Of a DNA stretch of 24,470 nucleotides, positions 9,191 to 17,489 are shown one piece after another. How positions within the stretch are numbered: the first letter of the stretch is position 1; every line of letters starts with the position of its first letter. The notes under the pieces were generated by a model. That model saw only the letters and a list, made by a program, of their open reading frames with translations, did not search any database and was not told the origin of the DNA. A program made the translations under genes and the position numbers. Source of the stretch: Hydnum rufescens UP504. Its lineage: Eukaryota > Basidiomycota > Agaricomycetes > Cantharellales > Hydnaceae. The stretch lies in the NCBI GenBank assembly GCA_014904985.1, contig MU129039.1, positions 134,778 to 159,247 on the forward strand. Reading direction: 5' to 3'.

Positions 9191-10030
9191 TCTATCATGA
9201 TGTTTGTTCTTCATTTTTGCTTTCCCAATCTTTTGTGTATGTAATGTCTACTACATCCCCTTGTCCCCCTGATTGGGAGTTATCCCTTCAACATTAGATG
9301 ATAAGTTTAAGGTTTGCAGTATCATTTATGTATATAATTCGTGATAATAATACAGTACTACAGATGCTGTGAGTCTGAGAATGTTTCAGGTCCCTCTGAT
9401 GTTATGCATACACGTGTCTCTGCAATCTGCATAAACGAGTTCAAGATATCCGGTCCACATATACAGGCATATACCAACTGCTAAAGGCAAGTATTTTTTA
9501 TTTCTTGTTTTCTGGGACACTAACAAAACCTATGTTCTGAGATTGCAGTGGCTCAGAGTGGGTACATCGCCATCCATCACTCCCATCATCACCGAATCCC
9601 AAAGACTACGTAGCACACCAGCTCGCCCTGGTGTATACAAAGTCTGGTGGCATAGGATGACCAAGTACTGCATTCAGCTCTGCCTGTTCTGTACGCAGTC
9701 TCTTTTTTTGCAATGCTCTTGACTGTGGAGCAAGACTTCACCTCGTCCTGTTACCTGCAATGTCTCCTTTGAGTAACACACCCTCTCGGTGACCAAACAG
9801 AAGATGGCTTTGCCTGTTCTTCTGTAACATCTCACAGGCCTCCGATGACTGCACTGTGTTACGGCTCTGCCTGTTAACTGGCTACATCTCATCTCGCTAC
9901 ACCAAGGCATCATCACCAGTGTTCTTGCCTGGGTTTATTTCATCTTGAAGTCCTACTGTCCTCTCCTCCATAAGTTGAACTTCCAGTGCCATAGCAAAGT
10001 TCAGTCCTAATATCATTTGTAACACAGAAT
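9191..10030. other. No gene recognised; dispersed GCTCTGCCTGT motifs
   Basis: No recognisable product on either strand. Between 9670 and 9900 the phrases CTCTGCCTGTT, TACCTGCAATGTCTCCTTTGAG and ACGGCTCTGCCTGTT recur. They resemble phrases at 7257-7340 (GCTCTGCCTG, ATCTCCTTTAG, ACGGCTCTGCCTGTACCTGCAAT), in the same orientation. Possibly two decayed copies of one repeat on either side of the 7696-9190 frame. A minus-strand frame of 80 codons at 9674-9916 shows no motif. Confidence 0.4.
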
Positions 10031-10155
10031 ATGAGGAAAGCTGTACTTAAGCACCTTAGCTGGGTCGCACAGGAATGTATGGGTATTGTGCCACTGAAAC
10101 ATGATGACGATGGCTTGGGTCCACCATCCTCTTCCAGCACCCATCCACCTAAGCA

Positions 10156-13100
10156 TTGGCGTTCGTGGGTGAAGTTCCTTCTGAGGAAATTATTGCTGAA
10201 GGGCCCTCAGGAGATATTCTTGTGATTGATCTCCCATATTGTTCCCCTTCTCCCAACACAGGAGGTCCTTCAGAGCCAGAGGCATTGTTTTTCCCTCTAG
10301 TTCTTGATGACACAGCAGAGCCTTTGCATTTGTCCAGAATTCATATTGCAACCGACACTCGCTCTTGCCATGCTTGTGGCAAGGCAGCAGCGGCTATCCA
10401 GTGGAATCATGTTGTTATCCCATCCCTCATTCAGCCTTTCATGTTGTTTGAGCAAGAGCAATTATTGCACCAGGAGGAACATATGGTTCAGGTTGAGGCT
10501 TGCAGATGTGGGAAACAATGGAGACTCCTCAAAGTTCTTTGTGTGTACTTTGAATGCTTGGAAACCATTTAATTCCATGTGTGCAGTTGTCCATCCCGGA
10601 CTGCTGCAAGACAATTGGTACTGTGCAGTTTGTTCCCATGTGCCCCACTTCACCCTTCGTTGGCCATCAGCATTGACATGTTAGAATTCATGGCCAAACT
10701 CTTTGTTCAACAAGCTCCAAATGAATGAGCATGGGCAGCCACCTTGGAAAATTTCCTCAAGCATCAAGGGTTCAAATTTGGGGGAAATGATTCCTTACAT
10801 TGCCGCTTTGCTACTGCTCTTGCCAATACCAGGTGCTTGTCCAGGTGATCAACCAAGAGATGTCAGCTGTAGTTGAGAGTTGTCGAGGGCAGGTGCTGTC
10901 CACTAAGGGTGATGGTAGTGCAGGGTCCCAGGCAGTGTGTGAGGACAGTTTGAATCCTGAAAATTCTGCCATTGGGGGTAGTGAAAGCAATATCCACAAG
11001 CTTGATGTTGATATGCCTATTCCAGAGCAACAGTACAACAATTCCCACAGGCATGCTGGTCCATATCACTGTGGCACTGATGAACTCCCCAGTCTCTACC
11101 TCCAGTCTTGCTGTCCATTGTGCTTTGGGGACTTGCAGACTATTGGTCTCCCCCTTCAGGCTATCGTGTGCATTGATGCAAATTTTCAACTCAAGCAGAA
11201 CCGAGACAAGGATCTGAGGAAGGATCACAAGGGAGAAACCAGATCTCAAGATCCTCAGATAGTTTCCCCACAAACCATTTTGCTTGAGCAAAGCCAGGTT
11301 GACATCATGGAAGCAAGGGTCAATGAATTGTGGCCACCCTGATCAAAAGGGAGAGCAGAGCAGAAGCGGAAGGCTGATGAGGTGGATGACAACACTTCTA
11401 GTCCATTGGAAGATGACAAAGTAGAGGCAGGGCTTGATGTACCAAATTCTGTATTGGACAGATGCAAAAAATCATTCATTGCTGCTGATGGGGACAGAGT
11501 CAAGGCATCAACACAATATTTTGATGACACTGGAGTGATGGCATGCTTGTGCCGCCATGACATACCCCTTTTTCTTGCAAACATGTGCACTGTGGGTGAG
11601 AAACAATTCTATGCCTTTGCCCTGTTGGATGCACTGCTTTCTGAGCTTCTGAGACATTGGCATATTGGCCTTTTGTATGATATTGCATGCCAAATTCATC
11701 GTAGTCTCCTCAAATGGGACTTTATTCCAGAGTGGGAGGGGCGCATTGAATTTGGAGTTTCTGTCTTCCATGCTTATGGCCACCAGTGGACTTGTCAGCT
11801 TTGGTATCACCCTCATAAATCTGAAAAGTGGGGACTGTCAGATGGTGAAGGATGTGAAAGGTTCTGGAGCCAGTTAAAGAGGCTCATTCCTGGTCTCTGG
11901 GTCACTGGTTATCACCATCGCTTGTTCATCCTTGATATCCAAGCTGAACATATCATGAAGTCCAAACTAGTTACAGTTGGTTGATGGCTGAAGGACAGGG
12001 TGAATACAGCGAGGGGATGGGTAGCTGAGGGTGAAGAAGTCCTCGATGAGCAGTCAGTTCATGGCTTATTAAAACAGTTTGAGGACCAGAGGGCATTTCA
12101 AAGCAAACCAGTTGTCCATTGGTCCAAGAACAGTGGGGCAGCATTGATAGATCACATACTTGTACTCTGAAACACTAAGGCTTCGCTGAAGGAACAATTG
12201 AAAGAGTTGAGTGCTGAGTTGGAGGGTCTAGTTCAGAATCCAGATACCTGGTCTCTACAAGATGAGATAAATGGTTCAGTTTGCAGAACAGGCACAGTCT
12301 TACACAAGTAGAGGGGGATATCAAGAAAAAGACTGAAGACCTCTGACTCACTGACTTTAAGTCATTCAAGGACTTTCAGCAACTTAAAAAAAGTGCATGG
12401 CTCAACAAACAGCTCAATATCCACATTGTCCTTGATCAATTACTTGTCAAACTCTGTGCATGTAAATTTGAGCTGGCCAATCTAGACCATGGCCACACAA
12501 GCAGGGAACTTGACAACCAGCATCAGGATCATATAGAGAAGGCCACAAAAGGGCACAAACGTGGGATTCAGGCAACAATCAGGGCTTATGAACATCTTCA
12601 GAGGGATATGATGATGATGAGGGGGAAGGATGGAGTTGCTAAAGATGCATATATCCCACCTGAAATCATGACCTCAGTGTACAAGTTGGATGTGGATGAG
12701 GACATTTGGCTGGCTCAAAGTATGGAGGGATTGGCTCAGTTTCCAGGCAGGGTAGTGCCAGCATGGCTCTCAGATGCTTCTGTCAGGGTTGGGATTAGGG
12801 CAGCACAGGAGGTTGTGAATTGCAAGGAAGAATTGAAGTGCTGTGCAGCTGAGCACTCAAATCTTCGCCAAATGGCTGGAGACAGAGTACCTTGCCACAC
12901 AATTCATCTTTAATCATTCCACTAATGTGTGTGTCCAACATTTTGCACTCCAGAGACTTCACCGGTTCTTTGACCTTGTCTCTATCTGGCAGAAGGATCT
13001 AGATGGTGTCCCATCTAATGCTAGCAGTGGTGGCATTTCCACATTTCTTCCTGAGATACCTCCCCCAATTCCTGGTATGGATGCTTGGGATCATGAAGTA

Positions 13101-13247
13101 CCACACCTTACAGGCTTGGATGAAGAAGGGTACAGTAGAAGTGATGCCAGTGAGTGTGATATCGAGAGTGACGCTGGGGGAAGTTCATTGTCAGATGAAG
13201 AACAACTAGACTTTAGTTTTGATGTAGATATAATGTCTAAGTCATGA
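10156..13247 (+). pseudogene. KDZ-superfamily transposase, copy 2 (intron-less, multiply broken)
   Basis: A second KDZ DDE transposase, only distantly similar to copy 1. Landmarks in order: WNHVVIPSLIQPF and CRCGKQW (N-terminal CxC segment); CSLFPCAPLHPSLAISI (about 10630); CCPLCFG and CIDANF (11110-11190); CLCRHDIPLFLANM; LLYDIACQIH with Asp at 11679; FHAYGHQWTCQL; LSDGEGCERFW with Glu at 11847 and 11856; DEDIWLAQS; FDLVSIWQKDL; and an acidic tail ending at 13247. It contains none of the introns seen in copy 1. Breaks: stops at 10570 (TAA), 10726, 11340, 11982, 12168 and 12344 (all TGA), and one-base frameshifts near 10827, 12268 and 12871. The catalytic motifs survive but no protein could be made. 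The true start is uncertain; a frame at 10031-10225 may belong to it. Confidence 0.88.
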
Positions 13248-14184
13248 AATTCTGAAATCCTCTAAGTTATGGTATGGGCAAGTTTTGGGCAACAGTACAC
13301 CAGCAATACAGTAGTAGGTGCCCTCTTAAGTAACCCAAATTGGCCAAAAATGACCAGCTGTTGCCCAAAAAATGACCAGAAGTTGCCCAAAATCACCTGA
13401 AATCACCCAAAATTGCCCAAAATATGTGGGCACCCTCTATTCAAAACACACTTTCTGGCCATACAACAGCCAAAAGCCATAGGCCACCTATTAGGTACCA
13501 TTTCATGCCCCAAAAGTGGTACCTAACTTAGGTAGGGTATATAACTGACCAGCCTGGAATGGAAGGGGGCCTCAATGCATACATCTGCAGACCTGGAGCC
13601 GTCTTCACTCTTGGGTAAGTCTTGTTCAGGGCAGGATCAGATAATGAGGCACTCTGAGGAAAGTTCATCAGAATTTTGTAGGAATATATAGGTGAATATA
13701 CTCATACCTCTCCTCTTATCCTTTTCTTGTCATTTAGTGATGTCTCTGAGGGTCCAGGATTATCTGACATTTAGAACTAGTTGTGAAAGCTGATCAAGCC
13801 TCAGTAAATCCCACAACAGTGCGCCCCAAGCTGAAAATATTCAATTATGCCTAGAGTAAATATAGTCCTATCCACTTCTCTAGTCTCCTGTATTCCTTCC
13901 ATTGCTCTCTGAACCTTTCCCTCTAAGTTAATTATAGCAGCATGAAATAGTATAGCCTGCATAACATATGCATATTATACTATTTAGAGGAATCATGAGT
14001 CTTAATCTTGTAGTGATGTTATAATGTGGTAAAGGGCAGAAATACTATGAGAAATACTATCACAAGGATTACTAGAAGGTCTTGGTACATGGGGGATGCA
14101 GAAATTAGGGGTTAGCAGCCTTGAGGAAGGGGGTGGAGGACCAGCCAAATTTTATTCTGCAGCCAGGCAGACCCACCCCTATCT
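13248..14184. other. AT-rich spacer with short TTGCCCAAAA repeats
   Basis: No gene. At 13330-13425 the phrases TTGCCCAAAA and AATCACCCAAAA recur four to five times among TGACCAGA-type linkers. This could be a subterminal repeat block of the KDZ copy 2 element. A TATATAA box at about 13538 and a GTAAGT at 13615 followed by a pyrimidine-rich AG at about 13738 look promoter- and intron-like, but no coding frame follows them. Confidence 0.45.
13492..13525. repeat. 9-bp hairpin TAGGTACCA
   Basis: TAGGTACCA at 13492-13500 and its exact complement TGGTACCTA at 13517-13525 flank a 16-nt loop. It lies just upstream of the TATA-like sequence. Function unknown. Confidence 0.5.
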
Positions 14185-14285
14185 GAGGATCCCACGGCCT
14201 GATTCCAGGGTCCCATGACCTAATCCAAGTGTCCCAAGGCCTAACTTGGGCATCCCCAGGCCAACTTTGGGTGTCCCAGACCAAG
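14185..14285. repeat. Degenerate 21-22 bp tandem repeat
   Basis: About five imperfect units of the type GTCCCAAGGCCTAACTTGGG, including ATCCCACGGCCTGATTCCAGG, GTCCCATGACCTAATCCAAG and ATCCCCAGGCCAACTTTGGG. A minor minisatellite unrelated in sequence to the CATGAG arrays. Confidence 0.65.
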
Positions 14286-14344
14286 AACCCCGGAGCTTCT
14301 CAGGGGCTACCACCCCCAAACCCCCGGGTTTTCTGGAGGGGACC

Positions 14345-14366
14345 CAGGGCTGAAAAATCAGCCCTG
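14345..14366. repeat. 9-bp hairpin CAGGGCTGA with AAAA loop
   Basis: CAGGGCTGA, four A residues, then the exact complement TCAGCCCTG. It lies 10 bp outside the segment shared with the palindrome centre (14376-14463). It resembles a hairpin terminator or a transposon-end hairpin; no further support. Confidence 0.55.
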
Positions 14367-14375
14367 GGGAGCCCT

Positions 14376-14700
14376 ATTTTTCAAGCAAATAGATAGGTGA
14401 GTATTCCAAGTGTACCATTATAAGTTGGACCTCCATAGGTAGGATGTGCCTATAGGGTATTACTAATGAGGTACAGACTCAGTGTCACCTGAATTAGGGA
14501 AGACAGCTATGTGTATATTACCTAATGAGGTATGGACTATACATTAGGTGAGTTATAAGTAACGAGGTGCTATGTAGGTAGTGACAGACGGGGGGCTTAC
14601 CTCAGTGTCACCCGAATTAGGGAAGACAGCTGAGGGAAGCCCCATGGCCTCATCCAGCATGTACTGGATTGGAAGTGTGGCTGTGGTTCACATCTCAACA
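14376..14700 (-). mobile_element. Copia 3' LTR (start clear, far end not defined)
   Basis: Read on the minus strand, RNase H ends in GGVEM followed by the purine tract GCGGGGGGG. Then comes TGTTGAGATGTG, a standard LTR start after a polypurine tract. The 29-bp phrase CAGTGTCACC(T/C)GAATTAGG... occurs twice, at 14480-14508 and 14603-14631. The segment 14376-14463 recurs at the centre of the palindrome near 19.1 kb. I could not find a matching 5' LTR beyond 23806 in this window, so the LTR length cannot be fixed by comparison. Confidence 0.6.
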
Positions 14701-15248
14701 CCCCCCCGCAATCTAGGGACCATGCCCAGGAGTTTTACAAAGTGTTCATGCTTTACGTGGGGTAGTGGTTTTGTAAGTATGTCTGCTGCTTGGTCATCAG
14801 TTGGACACCACTCTATTTTCATGAGTTTGTTGGTGATGGCTTTGCAGATAAAGTGGTGTTGTACATCAATGTGTTTCATGTGTGAGCTGACATCCATGGT
14901 GTTTGTAGCCAGTGCTATGGCACTTTGGTTGTCACACCAGATGGTGGTGGGTAGGTTGGGTTTTGAGCCAAGGTCTGTGAGTATATTCCATAACCAGATG
15001 GATTCTTGTGCCGTTCATGTGGAACTCACATATTCAGCCTCGGTAGATGACAGGGCAGGGGTGGTTTGGGCTTTGCTACTCCATGTGAGAGTGGTTCCTG
15101 CCATCATAAACACATATCCACTGGTGGATTTCTGTGAGTCTATGTCGCCTGCCCAGTCTGCATCACTGAATCTGTGTGCAATTGCAGATATTTCACTGCC
15201 CAACTTTCCATTGTATGTCAAGGAGAGGTCCTGTGTACCCTTTAGGTA
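14688..15248 (-). pseudogene. Copia RNase H domain
   Basis: C-terminal part of the Copia polyprotein; it degrades the RNA strand during reverse transcription. Motifs on the minus strand: FSDADWAGDIDSQKSTSGY, WSSKAQTT, SSTEAEYV, WCDNQSAIALA, HIDVQHHF and the Copia hallmark DQAADILTKPL, ending GGVEM. The catalytic acidic residues (DADWAGD, STEAEY, CDNQSA) are visible. A TGA at 15015-15017 and a one-base shift just downstream split the domain. The region joins the RT domain through KWVICYLKGTQ, where a conserved Trp position is the stop TAG (about 15273). Confidence 0.85.
14701..14709 (-). promoter_or_regulatory. Copia polypurine tract
   Basis: On the minus strand this is GCGGGGGGG immediately before the TGTTGAG start of the LTR. 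It is the primer position for plus-strand DNA synthesis in LTR retrotransposons. Confidence 0.7.
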
Positions 15249-16432
15249 GCATATGACCCATTTGGTGGTGATCTAATGCATGTGGCCATAATTGGAGTTG
15301 AATCGACATAGTGAGCCAACTGCAAAAGCAATGTCTGGTTGTGTGGCCATTGCTGCATATAGTAAGGACCTGGTGAGGTTTTGATATGGGATAGATCTCA
15401 TTTCAGCTTGTTCCATGTCAGTTTGTGGGGATTGCGCAACAGATAGGGGGTTGTTTGGGTCCAGTGGGGTGTGTACAGTATTTGTGTCTAGCATGCCATA
15501 CCACTCACAGATGTCCTGGATATAGTGCTGTTGGGATAGAGTGATTGTCCAGTTTGGGTGGTCTCCCATTTCGGTAACCTTGAATTGTCCCTTCAGCTGC
15601 AACTTTACTTTGGCCCATGATGTGGCTGAGTTTGTGGCCACCAGCATATTGTCAACATAGAGTGCAATGATGATGAGGACTCTGGTGTGATTGTGTATGT
15701 ATAGGCATTTATCCCCAGAGCATGCAATGAACCCGAGTTTTATGAGGGTGTTATTGATGAGGTCGTTCCAGACCTTGCCAGATTGTTTTAGGCCATATAT
15801 GGTGCATAGTAGTAGCCAAATGTCATCTGGGTCTGCCTCAATGCCATCTGGCAGTTTCATATATATCTCCTCTTTTAGGTAGCTGTTCAGGTAAGCAGTT
15901 TTGATATCAAGCTGTTCGAGGTTGAGGTCATACATTGCAGCAAGGGCGCAGACAAGTCTGATGGATGCGATTTTGGTTACAGCTGTGTATGTTTCAAGGT
16001 AGTCAATCCCGGGGACTTGGCTAAAGCCTTGTGCAATGAGTCTGGCTTTGTGGCAGATGACTTTCCCTGTAGCATCTCATTTTAGTTTGAAGACGAGTTT
16101 ACTGCCAATGAGTTTTCGGCCTTCAGGGACGTCCTTGTGTTTAATGACTTTGAAAGTGTTGTTTTCTATAATTGATTGTATTTCTTCATCAATCCCTTGT
16201 TTCCAGTTGTCAGCATCAAGGCTTTGCATTGCTTCTTTGTAGCTGTGGGGTTCATCCATGCTTTGGAGTGTGGTCACAGCTGTGAGTGCAAATGTATTGT
16301 GCTCATGTGTGGTGATTGTTGCCACTGTTGCAGTGCTGGCCTCAGTGGGATATTCAGCGGCTTGCTGGAAGTCACTCTTGCTGGAGGCATTATTTAGATC
16401 TTCTTGGCGCCATATTGGGGGGTTGTTAGTGG
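15249..16432 (-). pseudogene. Copia reverse transcriptase domain, YVDN active site
   Basis: Order on the minus strand: IWRQEDLNN linker, SYKEAMQSLDADNWKQGIDEE, EGRKLIGSKLVFKLK, then a TGA (16077-16079) where Copia elements have Arg. It continues DATGKVICHKARLIAQGF, QLDIKTAYLNSYLKEEIYMKLP, YGLKQSGKVW and ALYVDNMLVAT. The second catalytic Asp of the YVDD box is Asn (codon at 15648-15650), a G-to-A change that should abolish polymerase activity. The thumb and connection region follow (RSLLYAAMATQPDIAFAVG). The domain is contiguous with RNase H. At its upstream end it is separated from the integrase by the LTR-like insert at 16433-16923. Confidence 0.9.
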
Positions 16433-16923
16433 TGTCAAAGTCCCTTAAGCCACTTCAGTAGACTTATGGATCAAGGGGTTGGCTCCCTAGTAGCTAGAAC
16501 CCTTTTATTCCCTTTCTCTCATTTTCTATCCTAAACCGGTGGGAAGCTTCTCCCACAGGGAGTTTGGTGCTGCCCCGGGAATTGCCCCTCTTTACATAGC
16601 TTCCCTTAGTCATACTTCCTGTATGGAAAGAGCCATGGCAATGCCCGGATAATGTATCTTTTCTACCACTATCAACTGTCCGTCTCATAGAGTCGCGGAC
16701 CTGTTGATTATGCACTACACACTGTGCGACTCCCAGCTTTATGTCTAAACCTTCTTACTTTGCCCTAGTGGGCATAGAAACCCTAACCCTCCAGGAACTG
16801 TTGGCCTGTCAGGCTAGGCGGAATGGTCTCAGTCCCACGGACTGGACTAATCCATTGGAACTGGAACCTCCTCCATCCTCCGGTCCCTCCCCACTCCTTA
16901 ATTTGGATACTACCGAATTAACA
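16433..16923. mobile_element. 491-bp solo LTR-like insert inside Copia pol
   Basis: The sequence has no Copia homology, while Copia pol is recognisable on both sides (…ETPVRPQQNHH upstream and TTNNPPIWRQED downstream, minus strand). Termini are TGTCAA…TTAACA, an LTR-type TG…CA end with a short inverted repeat. CpG is much more frequent here (ACCGGT, CCCGGG, GTCGCGGAC, GTGCGACTC) than in the flanking Copia DNA, suggesting a younger insertion. No clean target duplication was found; AGTGG and GGGGT flank these termini. A plus-strand frame from 16741 (MSKPSYFALVGIETL) runs across it and could be a gag start if the element is a truncated retrotransposon instead of a solo LTR. Confidence 0.6.
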
Positions 16924-17399
16924 GGGGTGATGGTTCTGCTGTGGGCGTACTGGGGTTTCATCCACAGTGGGGTTTTCTTCTATAGTGGGAGTTTCATCTA
17001 TGGTGGAAGGTTCTTCTTCTTGGGGCAGTATGTTGATTGCCTGGTCATTTTCAGGCTTTTCATCAGGCCAGATGTCTGGTTCTTGTGGTGCATCTTGAAG
17101 GTAGGATCCCTCGTTGAATATGACATCACGGGATATGATGATGCAATGGTCACTGATGTGCCAGAGGCAGTAGGCCTTGCTCCCAGTGGCATATCCTAGT
17201 AGTATGCACTTATCTGATTTGTTGTCTAGTTCTTTTCAGAGTGCCTTAGGGATGTATGCATATGCAATGGTTCCGAATTCTCAGATGCCAAGGATGTGGG
17301 GGTGCTTCTTAGACCAAGCTTCCATGGGTGTTTTATTTTCTAGTGCGGCATGAGGGGATATATTTCCAAGGTATGTAGCAGTGAGAGCAGCTTCCACTG
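16924..17399 (-). pseudogene. Copia integrase C-terminal part and linker
   Basis: Minus-strand frame beginning at the insertion point: VEAALTATYLGNISPHAALENKTPMEAW, HPHILGI, EFGTIAYAYIPKAL, KELDNKSDKCILLGYATGSKAY, DVIFNEGSY, then an acidic Pro-rich linker (EEEPSTIDETPTIEENPTVDETP). TGA codons at 17281-17283 and 17236-17238 replace expected Arg residues. It is the continuation of the integrase core at 21869 onward; removing 17400-21873 joins the two as GFWAVEAAL. Confidence 0.87.
17395..17399. repeat. Left target duplication CACTG of the 4.47-kb insert
   Basis: CACTG at 17395-17399 is repeated at 21869-21873. One copy is needed to restore the integrase frame. Confidence 0.8.
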
Positions 17400-17489
17400 T
17401 AAGCAGGAAATGGAAGATGAATCCAGCTACAGTCCGCAAAATGGAAATGAGGACTGAGAAGGGGGATCACAGGGCCAATCCGAACACCT

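Noticed and set aside
11255..11590. Minus-strand frames inside KDZ copy 2 (also 10863-11291 and 11508-11816)
   Set aside because: Shadows of the plus-strand transposase, whose motifs are continuous there.
14581..15249. Plus-strand frame of 222 codons
   Set aside because: Antisense shadow of the Copia RNase H domain, which carries clear motifs on the minus strand.
16741..17199. Plus-strand frame of 152 codons as a complete gene
   Set aside because: From 16924 on it is antisense to the Copia integrase linker; only the first 60 codons lie in the inserted segment and could be a gag start.
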